Positions 23,894 to 32,409 of a stretch of 32,409 nucleotides of DNA are shown piece by piece. Below the pieces are notes generated by a model that ran no database searches, had not been told where the DNA came from, and saw nothing but the letters and a program-made list of their open reading frames with translations. Within the stretch, counting starts at the first letter, position 1. Each line of letters opens with the position of its first letter. Source of the stretch: an uncultured Acidobacteriota bacterium (lineage in GTDB: Bacteria; Acidobacteriota; Terriglobia; Terriglobales; Acidobacteriaceae); assembly GCA_903832475.1 (NCBI GenBank), contig CAILBQ010000674.1, forward strand, positions 1 to 32,409. The letters are read 5' to 3'. The translations under genes were made by a program, and so were the position numbers.

Positions 23894-24460
23894 GTGCATT
23901 CTGTGTGGAAGACTTCAATTCGATTTACGCTGGTGACGACGGTGCTGCTGGGGTTTGCGTATCCGCTGGCGATTACGGGTGTGGCTCATGTTTTGTTTTC
24001 GCATCAGGCGTCAGGGAGTTTGATTCTGAAGAATGGGCACGTGGTGGGATCGGCGCTGCTGGGGCAGAGCTTTACCAGCGACAAGTACTTTCATCCGCGC
24101 ATCTCCGCAGCGGGCAACGGGTATGATGCGGCGAACTCGGGCGGGTCGAACTATGCGCAGTCGAATCTCAAGCTGGTGCAGCGGGTGCAAGGAGATATCG
24201 ACAAGCTGGCAGCGCAGAATCCGGGCAAGCCAGTGCCGATTGATTTGGTGACGGCTTCGGGGTCGGGGCTCGATCCGGACATCACTCCCGATGCAGCGTA
24301 TTACCAGGCAGGGCGTGTGGCGAAGACGCGTGGCATCGAGGAGGGCACGGTGAAGCAGCTAGTGGCTGCTCATGTCACGCCGCGTACGCTGGGTCTTCTG
24401 GGCGAGCCGCGGGTGAACGTGCTCCAACTCAATCTTGATCTGGATACGATGACCAAGTAA
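23894..24460 (+). CDS. kdpC: K+-transporting ATPase subunit C
   Basis: GTG start. FAYPLAITGVAHVLF, GSALLGQSFTSDKYFHPRISAAGNGYDAANSGGSNYAQSN, DLVTASGSGLDPDITPDAAYYQAGRVAKTRG. Confidence 0.97.
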   Translation: MHSVWKTSIRFTLVTTVLLGFAYPLAITGVAHVLFSHQASGSLILKNGHVVGSALLGQSFTSDKYFHPRISAAGNGYDAANSGGSNYAQSNLKLVQRVQGDIDKLAAQNPGKPVPIDLVTASGSGLDPDITPDAAYYQAGRVAKTRGIEEGTVKQLVAAHVTPRTLGLLGEPRVNVLQLNLDLDTMTK

Positions 24461-24474
24461 TTAGAGCTCGCGAG

Positions 24475-26043
24475 CTAGCGGACCTGGTAATTGTGAGCCA
24501 AGGTGCTGAATTGTTCTACCTGGGTTTCGATCCAGGGTGCATCGTGGCCGAGTTCGCGAGCCATGATTTCTGCGACCGGGCGAGATAGCGCGATCGCTGC
24601 GGCGGCGTTGAGAAAGAGCGCGCGGGTGCGGCGGGCGAGGACGTCTTCGACGGTGCGGGCCATCTCGTGGCGGACGGCCCAGATGACTTCCGCGGGACAG
24701 TACGTAAGATCGGGGTGCATCGGCTCAAGCAGCTTGGCATCGCCAGCGGCAAGCCTGCGAATCTCGAGCGCATCGGCGCCATAGACGCCCAGCCGGCCGA
24801 GGTCTTCGGGATGCTCGTGGTAGCCGTGCAGATGGAGATTACGCGTCACGCAGGGCTGGTCGTCGAGCGTGCCCAGGGTGATGGCGTGGTTGACACAATC
24901 CTCGGCCATGTGGCGGTAGGTGGTCCACTTGCCGCCGACGATGGTGATGAGGCCCGCGGAATCAATGTGGATGGTGTGATCGCGGGAAAGCGCCGATGTT
25001 TTCTGCGGCGATTCTTCCTGCGCTTTCACCAACGGACGAATGCCGACGTAGACACTGAGGACGTCTTCTCGCTGGGGCGGGCGGGTGAGGAATTCCGCGG
25101 CGGTGTCGAGGATGAAGTTGATCTCTTCTTCGAAGGGGAGCGGCTCGTAGGTGGCTTCTTGAATCGGAGTATCGGTGGTGCCGACGACGACGTGGTCGTG
25201 CCATGGAATGGCGAAGAGCACACGGCCGTCGCTGGTCTTGGGCACCATGATGGCGGAATCGGCACGCAGGAATGAGCGCTCAAAGACGAGGTGAATGCCC
25301 TGGCTAGGAGCAATCATGTTCTTGGCTTCCGGCTCGGTCATACGCCGGATCTTGTCGGCAAACATGCCGGTGGCGTTGATGACAACGCGGGCTGGAGCGG
25401 TGTGGGTGATGCCGGTTTCGGAATCGCGGAAGAGGACGCCATTGGCAAATCCGTCTTCGCCTTTGGTGATTTCGACGACAGGGGCATAGTTCAGCAGCGT
25501 GCCGCCATGGTCGGCGGAGGTCGCAACCATGTGCATAAGCAGGCGGGTGTCGTCGAACTGTCCGTCGTAGTAGAGCACGCCGCCGCGCAGGCCTTCGGTC
25601 TGGAGGTTGGGAAGCTTTTCGACGGTTTCTTCGAGCGAAAGCACGCGGGACTTGCCGAAGTTGTACTTACCGGCGAGCAGGTCGTAGACCTTCATGCCGA
25701 TGCCGTAGAAGGGCGCTTCCCACCAGGAGTAGTTGGGCACGATGAAAGCCAGATCGTGGACCAGGTGAGGCGCGTTCTGGCGCAGGAGGCCGCGTTCTTT
25801 GAGGGCTTCCATGACCAGGGAGATGTTGCCTTGCTCGAGGTAGCGGACGCCGCCGTGGATGAGCTTTGTGCTGCGGCTGGAGGTGCCTTTGCCGAAGTCT
25901 TCGGCTTCGAGAAGAAGGACGGCGAAGCCGCGGGAAGCAGCGTCGATGGCGACGCCGACACCGGTGGCGCCGCCGCCGATGACGATCATGTCCCAGGGCT
26001 CAGTGCGGCTGGCGATGCGATTGATAATGGTCTTGCGGTCCAT
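24475..26043 (-). CDS. glpD: Glycerol-3-phosphate dehydrogenase (FAD-dependent)
   Basis: MIVIGGGATGVGVAIDAASRGFAVLLLEAEDFGKGTSSRSTKLIHGGVRYLEQGN, NATGMFADKIRRM, IPWHDHVVVGTTDTPI, IVGGKWTTYRHMAEDCV. ATG 26043 (MDRKTI) chosen; ORF extends to 26133. Confidence 0.96.
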   Translation of the reverse strand: MDRKTIINRIASRTEPWDMIVIGGGATGVGVAIDAASRGFAVLLLEAEDFGKGTSSRSTKLIHGGVRYLEQGNISLVMEALKERGLLRQNAPHLVHDLAFIVPNYSWWEAPFYGIGMKVYDLLAGKYNFGKSRVLSLEETVEKLPNLQTEGLRGGVLYYDGQFDDTRLLMHMVATSADHGGTLLNYAPVVEITKGEDGFANGVLFRDSETGITHTAPARVVINATGMFADKIRRMTEPEAKNMIAPSQGIHLVFERSFLRADSAIMVPKTSDGRVLFAIPWHDHVVVGTTDTPIQEATYEPLPFEEEINFILDTAAEFLTRPPQREDVLSVYVGIRPLVKAQEESPQKTSALSRDHTIHIDSAGLITIVGGKWTTYRHMAEDCVNHAITLGTLDDQPCVTRNLHLHGYHEHPEDLGRLGVYGADALEIRRLAAGDAKLLEPMHPDLTYCPAEVIWAVRHEMARTVEDVLARRTRALFLNAAAAIALSRPVAEIMARELGHDAPWIETQVEQFSTLAHNYQVR

Positions 26044-26068
26044 CGGACTTCCTTGCGCAGCGCTCGAG

Positions 26069-27739
26069 TTAAACGACTGCGGCGTTAGCGGTTTCGAGGA
26101 TGGCGCGCAGATCCTCGCTGGATTTGCCGGCAAACCATGCGCGGAGATTTTGCTCTCCAGCGCGTGTGGAGAGATAGCTGCGCAAGAGTCTTTCCAGCGC
26201 CTCGGGAACGTCTTCGGAGAGGCAGCGGTAGTTTACAGGTCGAGCCACGCCGGCATGCAAGCCGAGAGCTCCGCCGAGTGCCCAGGACCAGGCGTCGGCG
26301 AGCTTGCCGTCGTGCTTGATCTTCTTGCCTTCCAGGCCGACATCGGCGATCCAGTGCTGGCCACAGCTGTTGGGGCAGCCAGTGACGTGGATGGACAGCT
26401 GCTGATCGAAGCCGGGCAGGCGAGTTTGCATCTCTTCAACCAGCCAGCGGGCGAAGGCTTTGGTCTCGGTGATCGCGAGCTTGCAGAATTCCGTGCCGGT
26501 GCAGGCGACGGTGCCGCGCCAGAAGTTGGAAGCTTCGACGGTGAGGCCGAGGGCTGTGAGTTCAGCCAGGACCTTATCGAGATTGGCGTGGGGGACGCCG
26601 GGCAGGATGAAATTTTGCATGACGGTGGTGCGAAGCTCGGCGCCGGCGTATTTCTCTGCGAGGTTGGCGAGGGCGATGAGTTGTTCGCCGGTCATACGGC
26701 CGTTGAGCACAGTAGCGCCGACGGAGTAGAGGCCGGGCTGCTTCTGAGGGCGGACGCCGACGTGATCGCGGAAGACATCGTCGGGCACGGCATCGTTGAC
26801 GCCGGGGGCGAGGTCGAAGGCCAGCTTGGCTTTGAGGTTTTCGAGGAAACGCTCAGCGGTCCAACCTTCGCGCAGAAAGAGGTGCTTGAGGCGGGCGCGG
26901 TCTCGGCTTTCGCGCAGGCCCTGCTGTTCGCGGAAGATTTCGACAATGCCGCGAACGACGGGAACGACCTGGTCTTCGTGGAGAAACGCGTCGAGCTTGA
27001 CGGCGAGATGCGGATCGGCGGAGAGGCCTCCGCCGACGCGGACGGAGTAGCCGATTTTGCCGGTGTCTGGATGTTTTACCGCGCTGATGCCGATGTCGTT
27101 GATTTCGGGATAGGAGCACCAGACGGGGCAGCCGGTGACGGAGATCTTGAACTTGCGCGGCAGGTTGTAGAACTCGCTGTTGCCGTTGACTTCGCGGGCT
27201 ACGGCGCGGGCCAAGGGTGAGGCGTCAATCAGTTCTTCATGGTCGAGGCCGGCCATGGGGCAGCCGGTGACGTTGCGGACGACGTCGCCGCAGGCGCCCT
27301 TGGGAGAGAGGCCGACGCTATAGAGGGATTCAATCGCAGCGGGGAGCGAGTCGACGGTGAGCCAGTGGAGTTGGATGGCCTGGCGGGTGGTGATGTCGGC
27401 GAGATTGCGGCCATGGTCGCGGGCCAGCACACCGATGGCGCGGGCTTGGGAGGCGGTGGCGATGCCGTTGGGGATGCCGATGCGCAGCATGAAGAACTCG
27501 GTGGCTTTGCCGACGCCGCCGGTGCCGCCGGTGACGCCGGCTCCATCGCCCTGGGTGTAGATGCCCCACCACTTGAAGTAGAACTCGGCCCACTCGGGGA
27601 GGACGCTGGCGCGGCCGTCGCGGGCGAACTGGCGAATTTCTTCGAAGGCTTCCCAGGGATTTTTCTCGCGCTTGAGGCGTTCGGAGCGCTGCGCCTTGGT
27701 TTCTTTGGCAGGGACGGGGGGAGTAGAGGGTGTGCTCAT
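26069..27739 (-). CDS. nirA: Ferredoxin-dependent nitrite/sulfite reductase (siroheme, 4Fe-4S)
   Basis: TRQAIQLHWLTVDSLP, VRNVTGCPMAGLDHEELIDASPL, siroheme/4Fe-4S ligands ACTGTEFCKLAITETK and HVTGCPNSCGQHWIADVGLEGKK. Nitrite vs sulfite specificity cannot be settled from motifs here. Confidence 0.92.
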   Translation of the reverse strand: MSTPSTPPVPAKETKAQRSERLKREKNPWEAFEEIRQFARDGRASVLPEWAEFYFKWWGIYTQGDGAGVTGGTGGVGKATEFFMLRIGIPNGIATASQARAIGVLARDHGRNLADITTRQAIQLHWLTVDSLPAAIESLYSVGLSPKGACGDVVRNVTGCPMAGLDHEELIDASPLARAVAREVNGNSEFYNLPRKFKISVTGCPVWCSYPEINDIGISAVKHPDTGKIGYSVRVGGGLSADPHLAVKLDAFLHEDQVVPVVRGIVEIFREQQGLRESRDRARLKHLFLREGWTAERFLENLKAKLAFDLAPGVNDAVPDDVFRDHVGVRPQKQPGLYSVGATVLNGRMTGEQLIALANLAEKYAGAELRTTVMQNFILPGVPHANLDKVLAELTALGLTVEASNFWRGTVACTGTEFCKLAITETKAFARWLVEEMQTRLPGFDQQLSIHVTGCPNSCGQHWIADVGLEGKKIKHDGKLADAWSWALGGALGLHAGVARPVNYRCLSEDVPEALERLLRSYLSTRAGEQNLRAWFAGKSSEDLRAILETANAAVV

Positions 27740-27893
27740 CGAATGCGTCTCCTCCTACGATGGTACAGGGTGGATGCGGCACGGGATGCGGCGGCGAAAG
27801 CGCGTTCAGGAAGGTCGGCGGAGGATGGGATTGACCTGCCACGGCGGGCCATGGCAGAGGTTACTATTCACTAGAAGAAAGCATTGATCGTCC

Positions 27894-29984
27894 ATGGAGT
27901 GTTGCCCTTTGAAAATGAGAATCCTGCCGTTCGCTTTTGCTGTCGTTTTTGGTTGCTGGGCCCAGTCTTTTGAGGGGCAGGCGAGTTCTCAAACGGATGC
28001 GGCCGCGCTGTCGTTGATGCCCGTGCCAGCCAGCGTAACGCCAGGGAGCGGACAGTTCCTGGTGACCGGGCAATTTTCAGTGACGCTTGCCGGGTTCAGC
28101 GAGCCGCGATTGTTGCGAGCGCGACAGCGTTTTATGGACACGCTGGGACGGGAGACGGGGATTCCGTTCTTTCCGGATGCGCCGGGGGCAACGGGTGGCA
28201 TGGAGGTGAATACCATGGGGCCGAGCGCGGCGGTGCAGGAACTGGGCGAAGATGAGTCGTATCACCTGGAAGTGACTTCGCAGGGGATTCGTCTCTCCGC
28301 GCCAAATCCGCTGGGCGCCATGCACGGCTTGCAGACTGTGCTGCAGTTGGTTCATGTCACGCCGCAGGGGTTTGCCATGCCCGCGGTGACGATCGACGAC
28401 AAGCCGCGGTTTCCGTGGCGGGGACTGATGATCGATTCGGGACGCCACTTCATGCCGCTGCCGGTGGTGCTGCGCAACCTGGATGCCATGGAGGCAGTGA
28501 AGCTGAACGTGATGCACTGGCACCTGTCGGAGGACCAGGGTTTTCGCGTGGAGAGCAAAGTCTTTCCGCTGCTACAGCAGAAGGGCTCGGATGGGCTTTT
28601 TTATACGCAGGAAGAGATCCGGCGGACCATCGAGTACGCGCGGGATCGCGGGATCCGCGTGGTGCCGGAATTCGATATGCCGGGGCATGCGACCGCCTGG
28701 TTTGTGGGGTATCCAAACCTGGCCAGCGGCAAGGGGCCATACCAGATCGAGCGGCATTGGGGCGTGTTCGACCCGGCGATGGATCCGACGCGGGAGAGCA
28801 CGTTCCAGTTTTTGAATACGTTCTTTGGCGAGATGACGGCGCTTTTTCCCGATCACTATTTTCACGTGGGAGGGGATGAGTGCAATGGCAAGGAGTGGGA
28901 CGCGAGTCCGCGCATCCAGGCATTCATGAAGCAGCACGGGCTGAAGGACGACGCGGCGCTGCAGGCGTATTTCAGCGGACGGGTGCAGAAGCTTGTGGCG
29001 GCGCGGCACAAGATCATGGAAGGCTGGGATGAGGTGCTGCAGCCGGATACACCCAAGGATGTGGTGATTCAATCGTGGCGCGGGCGGGATTCGCTGCTGG
29101 CGGCAGCGCAGCGAGGGTATCGGGGGCTGCTTTCCAACGGCTATTACATCGATTTGAACCAGCCGGCCGCGGAGCACTACCTGGTCGATCCAATTGGCGA
29201 CATCGGCGACAAGCTGACGGCGGAGCAGAAGGCGAGCATCCTGGGCGGCGAAGCGACGATGTGGTCGGAGTTTACGACGGGCGAGATTGTCGACAGCCGC
29301 ATCTGGCCGCGCACGGCGGCGATTGCCGAGCGATTCTGGTCGCCGGAATCGGTGCGGGACGTGGAGTCGATGTACCGCAGAATGGCGATCACGGGTCGGA
29401 AGCTGGAGGCGTATGGCATTACCAGCAAGGCCACTTCGGAATTCATGCTGGAGCGGATGAGCGGCGATCAGAACCCGGTCGCGCTGCGCGTGCTGGCTTC
29501 GGTGGTGCAGCCGCCGCGGGGATACACACGGGGAGGGCTGAAGGACTATACCAGCCTGACGCCGTTGAATTCGCTGGTCGATGCGGTGCCTCCGGAGAGC
29601 GAGACGGGGCGGGAATTCGGCCTGCTTTGCGAGAGGATTGCGGCGGGCAATGCCAGCCCGGCTGACTGGCAGCGGGCACATAACTGGCTGATGCTGTGGC
29701 GCGATAACGATGCACACCTGCAGCCTCTGCTGGGGCAGTCGGAGATTACCGCAGAGCTGATTCCGGTCTCGATGTCGGTGCGTCAGACTGCGGAGATTGG
29801 GCTGCGCACGCTGGATCTGCTGCGGGAAACGGGCACCTTCCCGACGGCCTCCTCGCAAGCCAAAGATCTGGCGTTCCTGGCCGACGCCCAAAAGCCGCAG
29901 GCGGCCTTGCTGCAGATGGTGGCGCCGGGGGTGGAGACGCTGGTCAAGGCGGAGAAGCTGGCGGGGGGAAGTGAGCCGCGATGA
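27894..29984 (+). CDS. Beta-N-acetylhexosaminidase, glycoside hydrolase family 20 (secreted)
   Basis: Signal peptide (MRILPFAFAVVFGCWAQSFEGQA), FPWRGLMIDSGRHFMPLPVVLRNLDAMEAVKLNVMHWHLSEDQGFRVES, VPEFDMPGHATAW, catalytic HVGGDECNGKEWD. Start may be ATG 27915. Confidence 0.95.
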   Translation: MECCPLKMRILPFAFAVVFGCWAQSFEGQASSQTDAAALSLMPVPASVTPGSGQFLVTGQFSVTLAGFSEPRLLRARQRFMDTLGRETGIPFFPDAPGATGGMEVNTMGPSAAVQELGEDESYHLEVTSQGIRLSAPNPLGAMHGLQTVLQLVHVTPQGFAMPAVTIDDKPRFPWRGLMIDSGRHFMPLPVVLRNLDAMEAVKLNVMHWHLSEDQGFRVESKVFPLLQQKGSDGLFYTQEEIRRTIEYARDRGIRVVPEFDMPGHATAWFVGYPNLASGKGPYQIERHWGVFDPAMDPTRESTFQFLNTFFGEMTALFPDHYFHVGGDECNGKEWDASPRIQAFMKQHGLKDDAALQAYFSGRVQKLVAARHKIMEGWDEVLQPDTPKDVVIQSWRGRDSLLAAAQRGYRGLLSNGYYIDLNQPAAEHYLVDPIGDIGDKLTAEQKASILGGEATMWSEFTTGEIVDSRIWPRTAAIAERFWSPESVRDVESMYRRMAITGRKLEAYGITSKATSEFMLERMSGDQNPVALRVLASVVQPPRGYTRGGLKDYTSLTPLNSLVDAVPPESETGREFGLLCERIAAGNASPADWQRAHNWLMLWRDNDAHLQPLLGQSEITAELIPVSMSVRQTAEIGLRTLDLLRETGTFPTASSQAKDLAFLADAQKPQAALLQMVAPGVETLVKAEKLAGGSEPR

Positions 29985-30214
29985 AGCTGCTTTTGCGGGA
30001 ATGAGTTGTGGACGATTGATCGTGCGCCGGATAGACTTTGGTGAACCTCTCCCTGACGCAAATTTTTGAGGGCCCGAAGCGCCATGTTGATCCAATCCGC
30101 CTGCGCTGACAGCGCCTGGAAGAATCTTGTTTTGCGCCTTTTGGGGGCGATGGATAAGTCCGACGCGCCGCAATCGCAAAGAACATCCGCCGGCTGCACA
30201 GCGAGGCAGGCGTA

Positions 30215-31246
30215 GTGCGGACCATGATGATTGTCTGCATGCTGCCCTTCGCCGTGATGGCGGTTGGCTTCTTCTATCAGTGGACCGGCTCACACCGGGA
30301 TCGAATGCGGTTGGCGGGAGCGGGGCGCTGGATCGCAATCGGCCGCGGCACGAAGTTGTATCTGCACGAGCAGGGAGCCGGCGGCCCGACGGTGCTGTTT
30401 GAATCAGGCATTGGCGCGACCCATCTGAACTGGCGCGGGATCCAGACAAGCATTGCGAAGCTGACCCACACGGCTGCCTACGATCGCGGGGGCCTGGGTT
30501 GGAGCAGCCCCTCGCGCACTGCTCGAACCCCTTCCAATATTGTGGCGGAACTGCACAAATTGCTGGAGGAAGCCGGCATCCGGCCTCCCTACATCCTGGT
30601 GGGTCATTCGTTTGGCGGGTTGGTCATGCGGCGTTTCGCGACCATGTATCCGGACGAGGTGCTGGGTGTGGTGCTGGTGGATCCGATGCGGCTTGAAGAA
30701 TGGCCGCCGCTCGATGAAAGCAAGCAGGCTTTGGTGGATCGAGGCATTCGCCTGTCCGGCTACGGCGTGCCGATCGCCCGCTTGGGGTTGGCGCGGCTGG
30801 CGGTCACGGACCTGCTCTGCCGGAGGGGAAGGCTTTCGTCGTTCCTGGCTGGAAGCGCCGGACATGGCGGGCTGCACGTGCTGGCGCGTATTCAGCACGA
30901 GGTAAACAAGATGCCGCGGGAAGTGTGGCCGGCTGTGGCGGCGCACTGGTCGCGGCCCGGCTACTACGTGGGCATGGCCGAGCATGTGCAGGCTGTGCCC
31001 GACACGGTGCGAGAGATGCTGATTGATGAGCCGATCGTGGATACTCCGGTGTTGCTGCTGACGCCGGGGAAATCGACGCCGGTTGACCGCGAAGGGCTGG
31101 ACCGGATAGGCGACAACGTGCAGCAGGTGATTGCGGGCAAGAGCGCGCACTGGATTCATCTGGATGAGCCGCACCTGGTCGTTGAGGCCATTCGCGAGAT
31201 GGTGCTGGCTGCGGAAACGTCGCCGCTAACTGCTGCCGCGCGCTGA
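30215..31246 (+). CDS. Alpha/beta hydrolase (membrane-anchored N-terminus)
   Basis: N-terminal hydrophobic segment (MIVCMLPFAVMAVGFFYQW), TVLFESGIGATHLNWRGIQ, AAYDRGGLGWSSPS, nucleophile elbow VGHSFGGLVMRRFA. Start GTG 30215 or a nearby ATG. Confidence 0.88.
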   Translation: MRTMMIVCMLPFAVMAVGFFYQWTGSHRDRMRLAGAGRWIAIGRGTKLYLHEQGAGGPTVLFESGIGATHLNWRGIQTSIAKLTHTAAYDRGGLGWSSPSRTARTPSNIVAELHKLLEEAGIRPPYILVGHSFGGLVMRRFATMYPDEVLGVVLVDPMRLEEWPPLDESKQALVDRGIRLSGYGVPIARLGLARLAVTDLLCRRGRLSSFLAGSAGHGGLHVLARIQHEVNKMPREVWPAVAAHWSRPGYYVGMAEHVQAVPDTVREMLIDEPIVDTPVLLLTPGKSTPVDREGLDRIGDNVQQVIAGKSAHWIHLDEPHLVVEAIREMVLAAETSPLTAAAR

Positions 31247-31428
31247 GGGCGACAGGCCAGGCCAATTTGACGCGGCTTAGGTCATACATCACAGAAATTC
31301 GAGTAAACCCACCGTAGAGTTGCAGCATGCGACGATGGCTGCCGCGAGCGGGCTTGTTTGAGCTCGCCTGGAAGGCGGGTCGTTCACGGGCCGCGAAGCA
31401 TGCGAGGCGGCGTGGGGGAGGCTCGGAC

Positions 31429-32409
31429 GTGCGCGTAGGAGTCTTGAAGGAATCCGCGGCTGGAGAAACCCGGGTGGCGTTGATTCCGGATGCGGTGAAG
31501 GCCCTGGTGGCGAAAGGGCTGGATATAGCGGTGGAGCAGGATGCCGGGCTGGCCTCTGGTTTTGCCGACGCGGCGTATCTTGAGGCGGGCGCCAGGGTGG
31601 TTGTCGACCGCGAAGAGCTGATTGGGGAGAGCGATGTTCTGCCGGTGGTGAACATTCCCCGGGCCGAGGAACAGTGGCTGTTCAAAGGCGGCGCGGTGGT
31701 GATCGGATTTTTACGACCGCTGGACGAACCGGAGGCGCTGATTCCTGGGATCGAAGCGGGCGCGACGATGTTCGCCATGGAACTGGTGCCGCGCATCACG
31801 AGGGCGCAGGCCATGGATGCGCTGTCTTCGATGGCGACGATTGCAGGGTACAAGGCGGTGATCGTGGCGGCGGGGATGCTGCCGCGGCTGTTTCCGATGC
31901 TGATGACGGCGGCGGGCACGGTGGCTCCGGCGAAGGTGTTCGTGATTGGCGCGGGCGTCGCGGGTTTGCAGGCGATTGCCACGGCGCGACGGCTGGGCGC
32001 GGTGGTCGAGGCCTACGACGTGCGTGCGGCGGCAGGGGAGCAGGTGCGTTCGCTGGGTGCAAAGTTTCTCGATGTGGACCTGGGCGGGATCGCCACCGAG
32101 GACAAGGGCGGCTACGCGCGAGAACTCAGCGAAGAAGCGCTGGAACGGGGGCGCGCGTTGATCGCGAAGACGGCCAGGACGGCTGACGTGATCATCACCA
32201 CGGCGCAGGTTCCGGGACGGCGCGCTCCGCTGCTGATGCGGCGCGAGGCTGTCGAAGGCATGCGACCGGGAACCATCCTGATCGACCTTGCGGGCGCGAG
32301 CGGCGGCAACTGCGCACTGACGCGGCCGGGCGAGACATGGGTGCACAACGGCGTGACGCTGTCGGCGCCGTTGAACCTGGCGGTGACGGTGCCGGGGCAT
32401 GCGAGCCAG
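31429..32409 (+). CDS. pntA: NAD(P) transhydrogenase subunit alpha (3'-truncated by window edge; not in ORF track)
   Basis: From GTG 31429: VRVGVLKESAAGETRVALIPDAVKALVAKGLDIAVEQDAG ... TMFAMELVPRITRAQAMDALSSMATIAGYKAVI ... VFVIGAGVAGLQAIATARRLGAVVEAYDVRAAAGEQVRSLGAKF. Purine-rich RBS-like gggggagg lies 7 nt upstream. Open to the end of the window. Confidence 0.95.
   Translation, partial: MRVGVLKESAAGETRVALIPDAVKALVAKGLDIAVEQDAGLASGFADAAYLEAGARVVVDREELIGESDVLPVVNIPRAEEQWLFKGGAVVIGFLRPLDEPEALIPGIEAGATMFAMELVPRITRAQAMDALSSMATIAGYKAVIVAAGMLPRLFPMLMTAAGTVAPAKVFVIGAGVAGLQAIATARRLGAVVEAYDVRAAAGEQVRSLGAKFLDVDLGGIATEDKGGYARELSEEALERGRALIAKTARTADVIITTAQVPGRRAPLLMRREAVEGMRPGTILIDLAGASGGNCALTRPGETWVHNGVTLSAPLNLAVTVPGHASQ

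Noticed and set aside
24465-24476. AGCTCGCGAGCT perfect palindrome between kdpC and glpD
   Set aside because: Only 12 bp with no loop and no T tract, and it overlaps the glpD stop. Too short to call a terminator or operator.
25859-27220. 453-aa plus-strand ORF opposite glpD/nirA (also 4450..5307, 8735..9556 and 14138..14881 of the same type)
   Set aside because: Gly/Ala/Glu/Val/Asp-rich antisense translations without recognisable domains, shadowing well-supported genes.
28572-30449. 625-aa minus-strand ORF opposite the GH20 gene
   Set aside because: Arg-rich shadow ORF over a gene with clear GH20 catalytic motifs. The open frame follows from GC-biased codon usage.
31327-31428. In-frame upstream ATG extending pntA by 34 residues
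   Set aside because: The extension (MRRWLPRAGLFELAWKAGRSRAAKHARRRGGGSD) is Arg-rich and not PntA-like. GTG 31429 matches the family N-terminus and has a good RBS.

Overview
GC-rich bacterial chromosomal window. Gene content and intergenic repeat style suggest Acidobacteriota (Terriglobia-like), but that is inference. It is densely packed with metabolic and transport genes. In order: 5'-truncated RND efflux permease (MdtB/MdtC-like), DUF2252 protein, secreted HSL-type alpha/beta hydrolase (-), glycerol kinase, fused FAD/Fe-S D-lactate dehydrogenase-type oxidoreductase (-) divergent from lutABC, a minus-strand hexuronate cluster (uxaA, rbsD/fucU-like, uxuA, uxaC, exuT-like), a kdp potassium ATPase operon with an extra 28-aa membrane ORF in front of kdpF, glpD and a ferredoxin-type nitrite/sulfite reductase (-), a GH20 beta-hexosaminidase, another alpha/beta hydrolase, and a 3'-truncated pntA. 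I saw no tRNA, rRNA, CRISPR array, transposase or phage genes. The items most worth a second look are the unannotated 28-aa ORF upstream of kdpF, the RbsD-family gene inside a hexuronate operon that lacks its reductases, and three intergenic regions with different palindromic repeat-like elements. I found no convincing wholly new multi-gene system.
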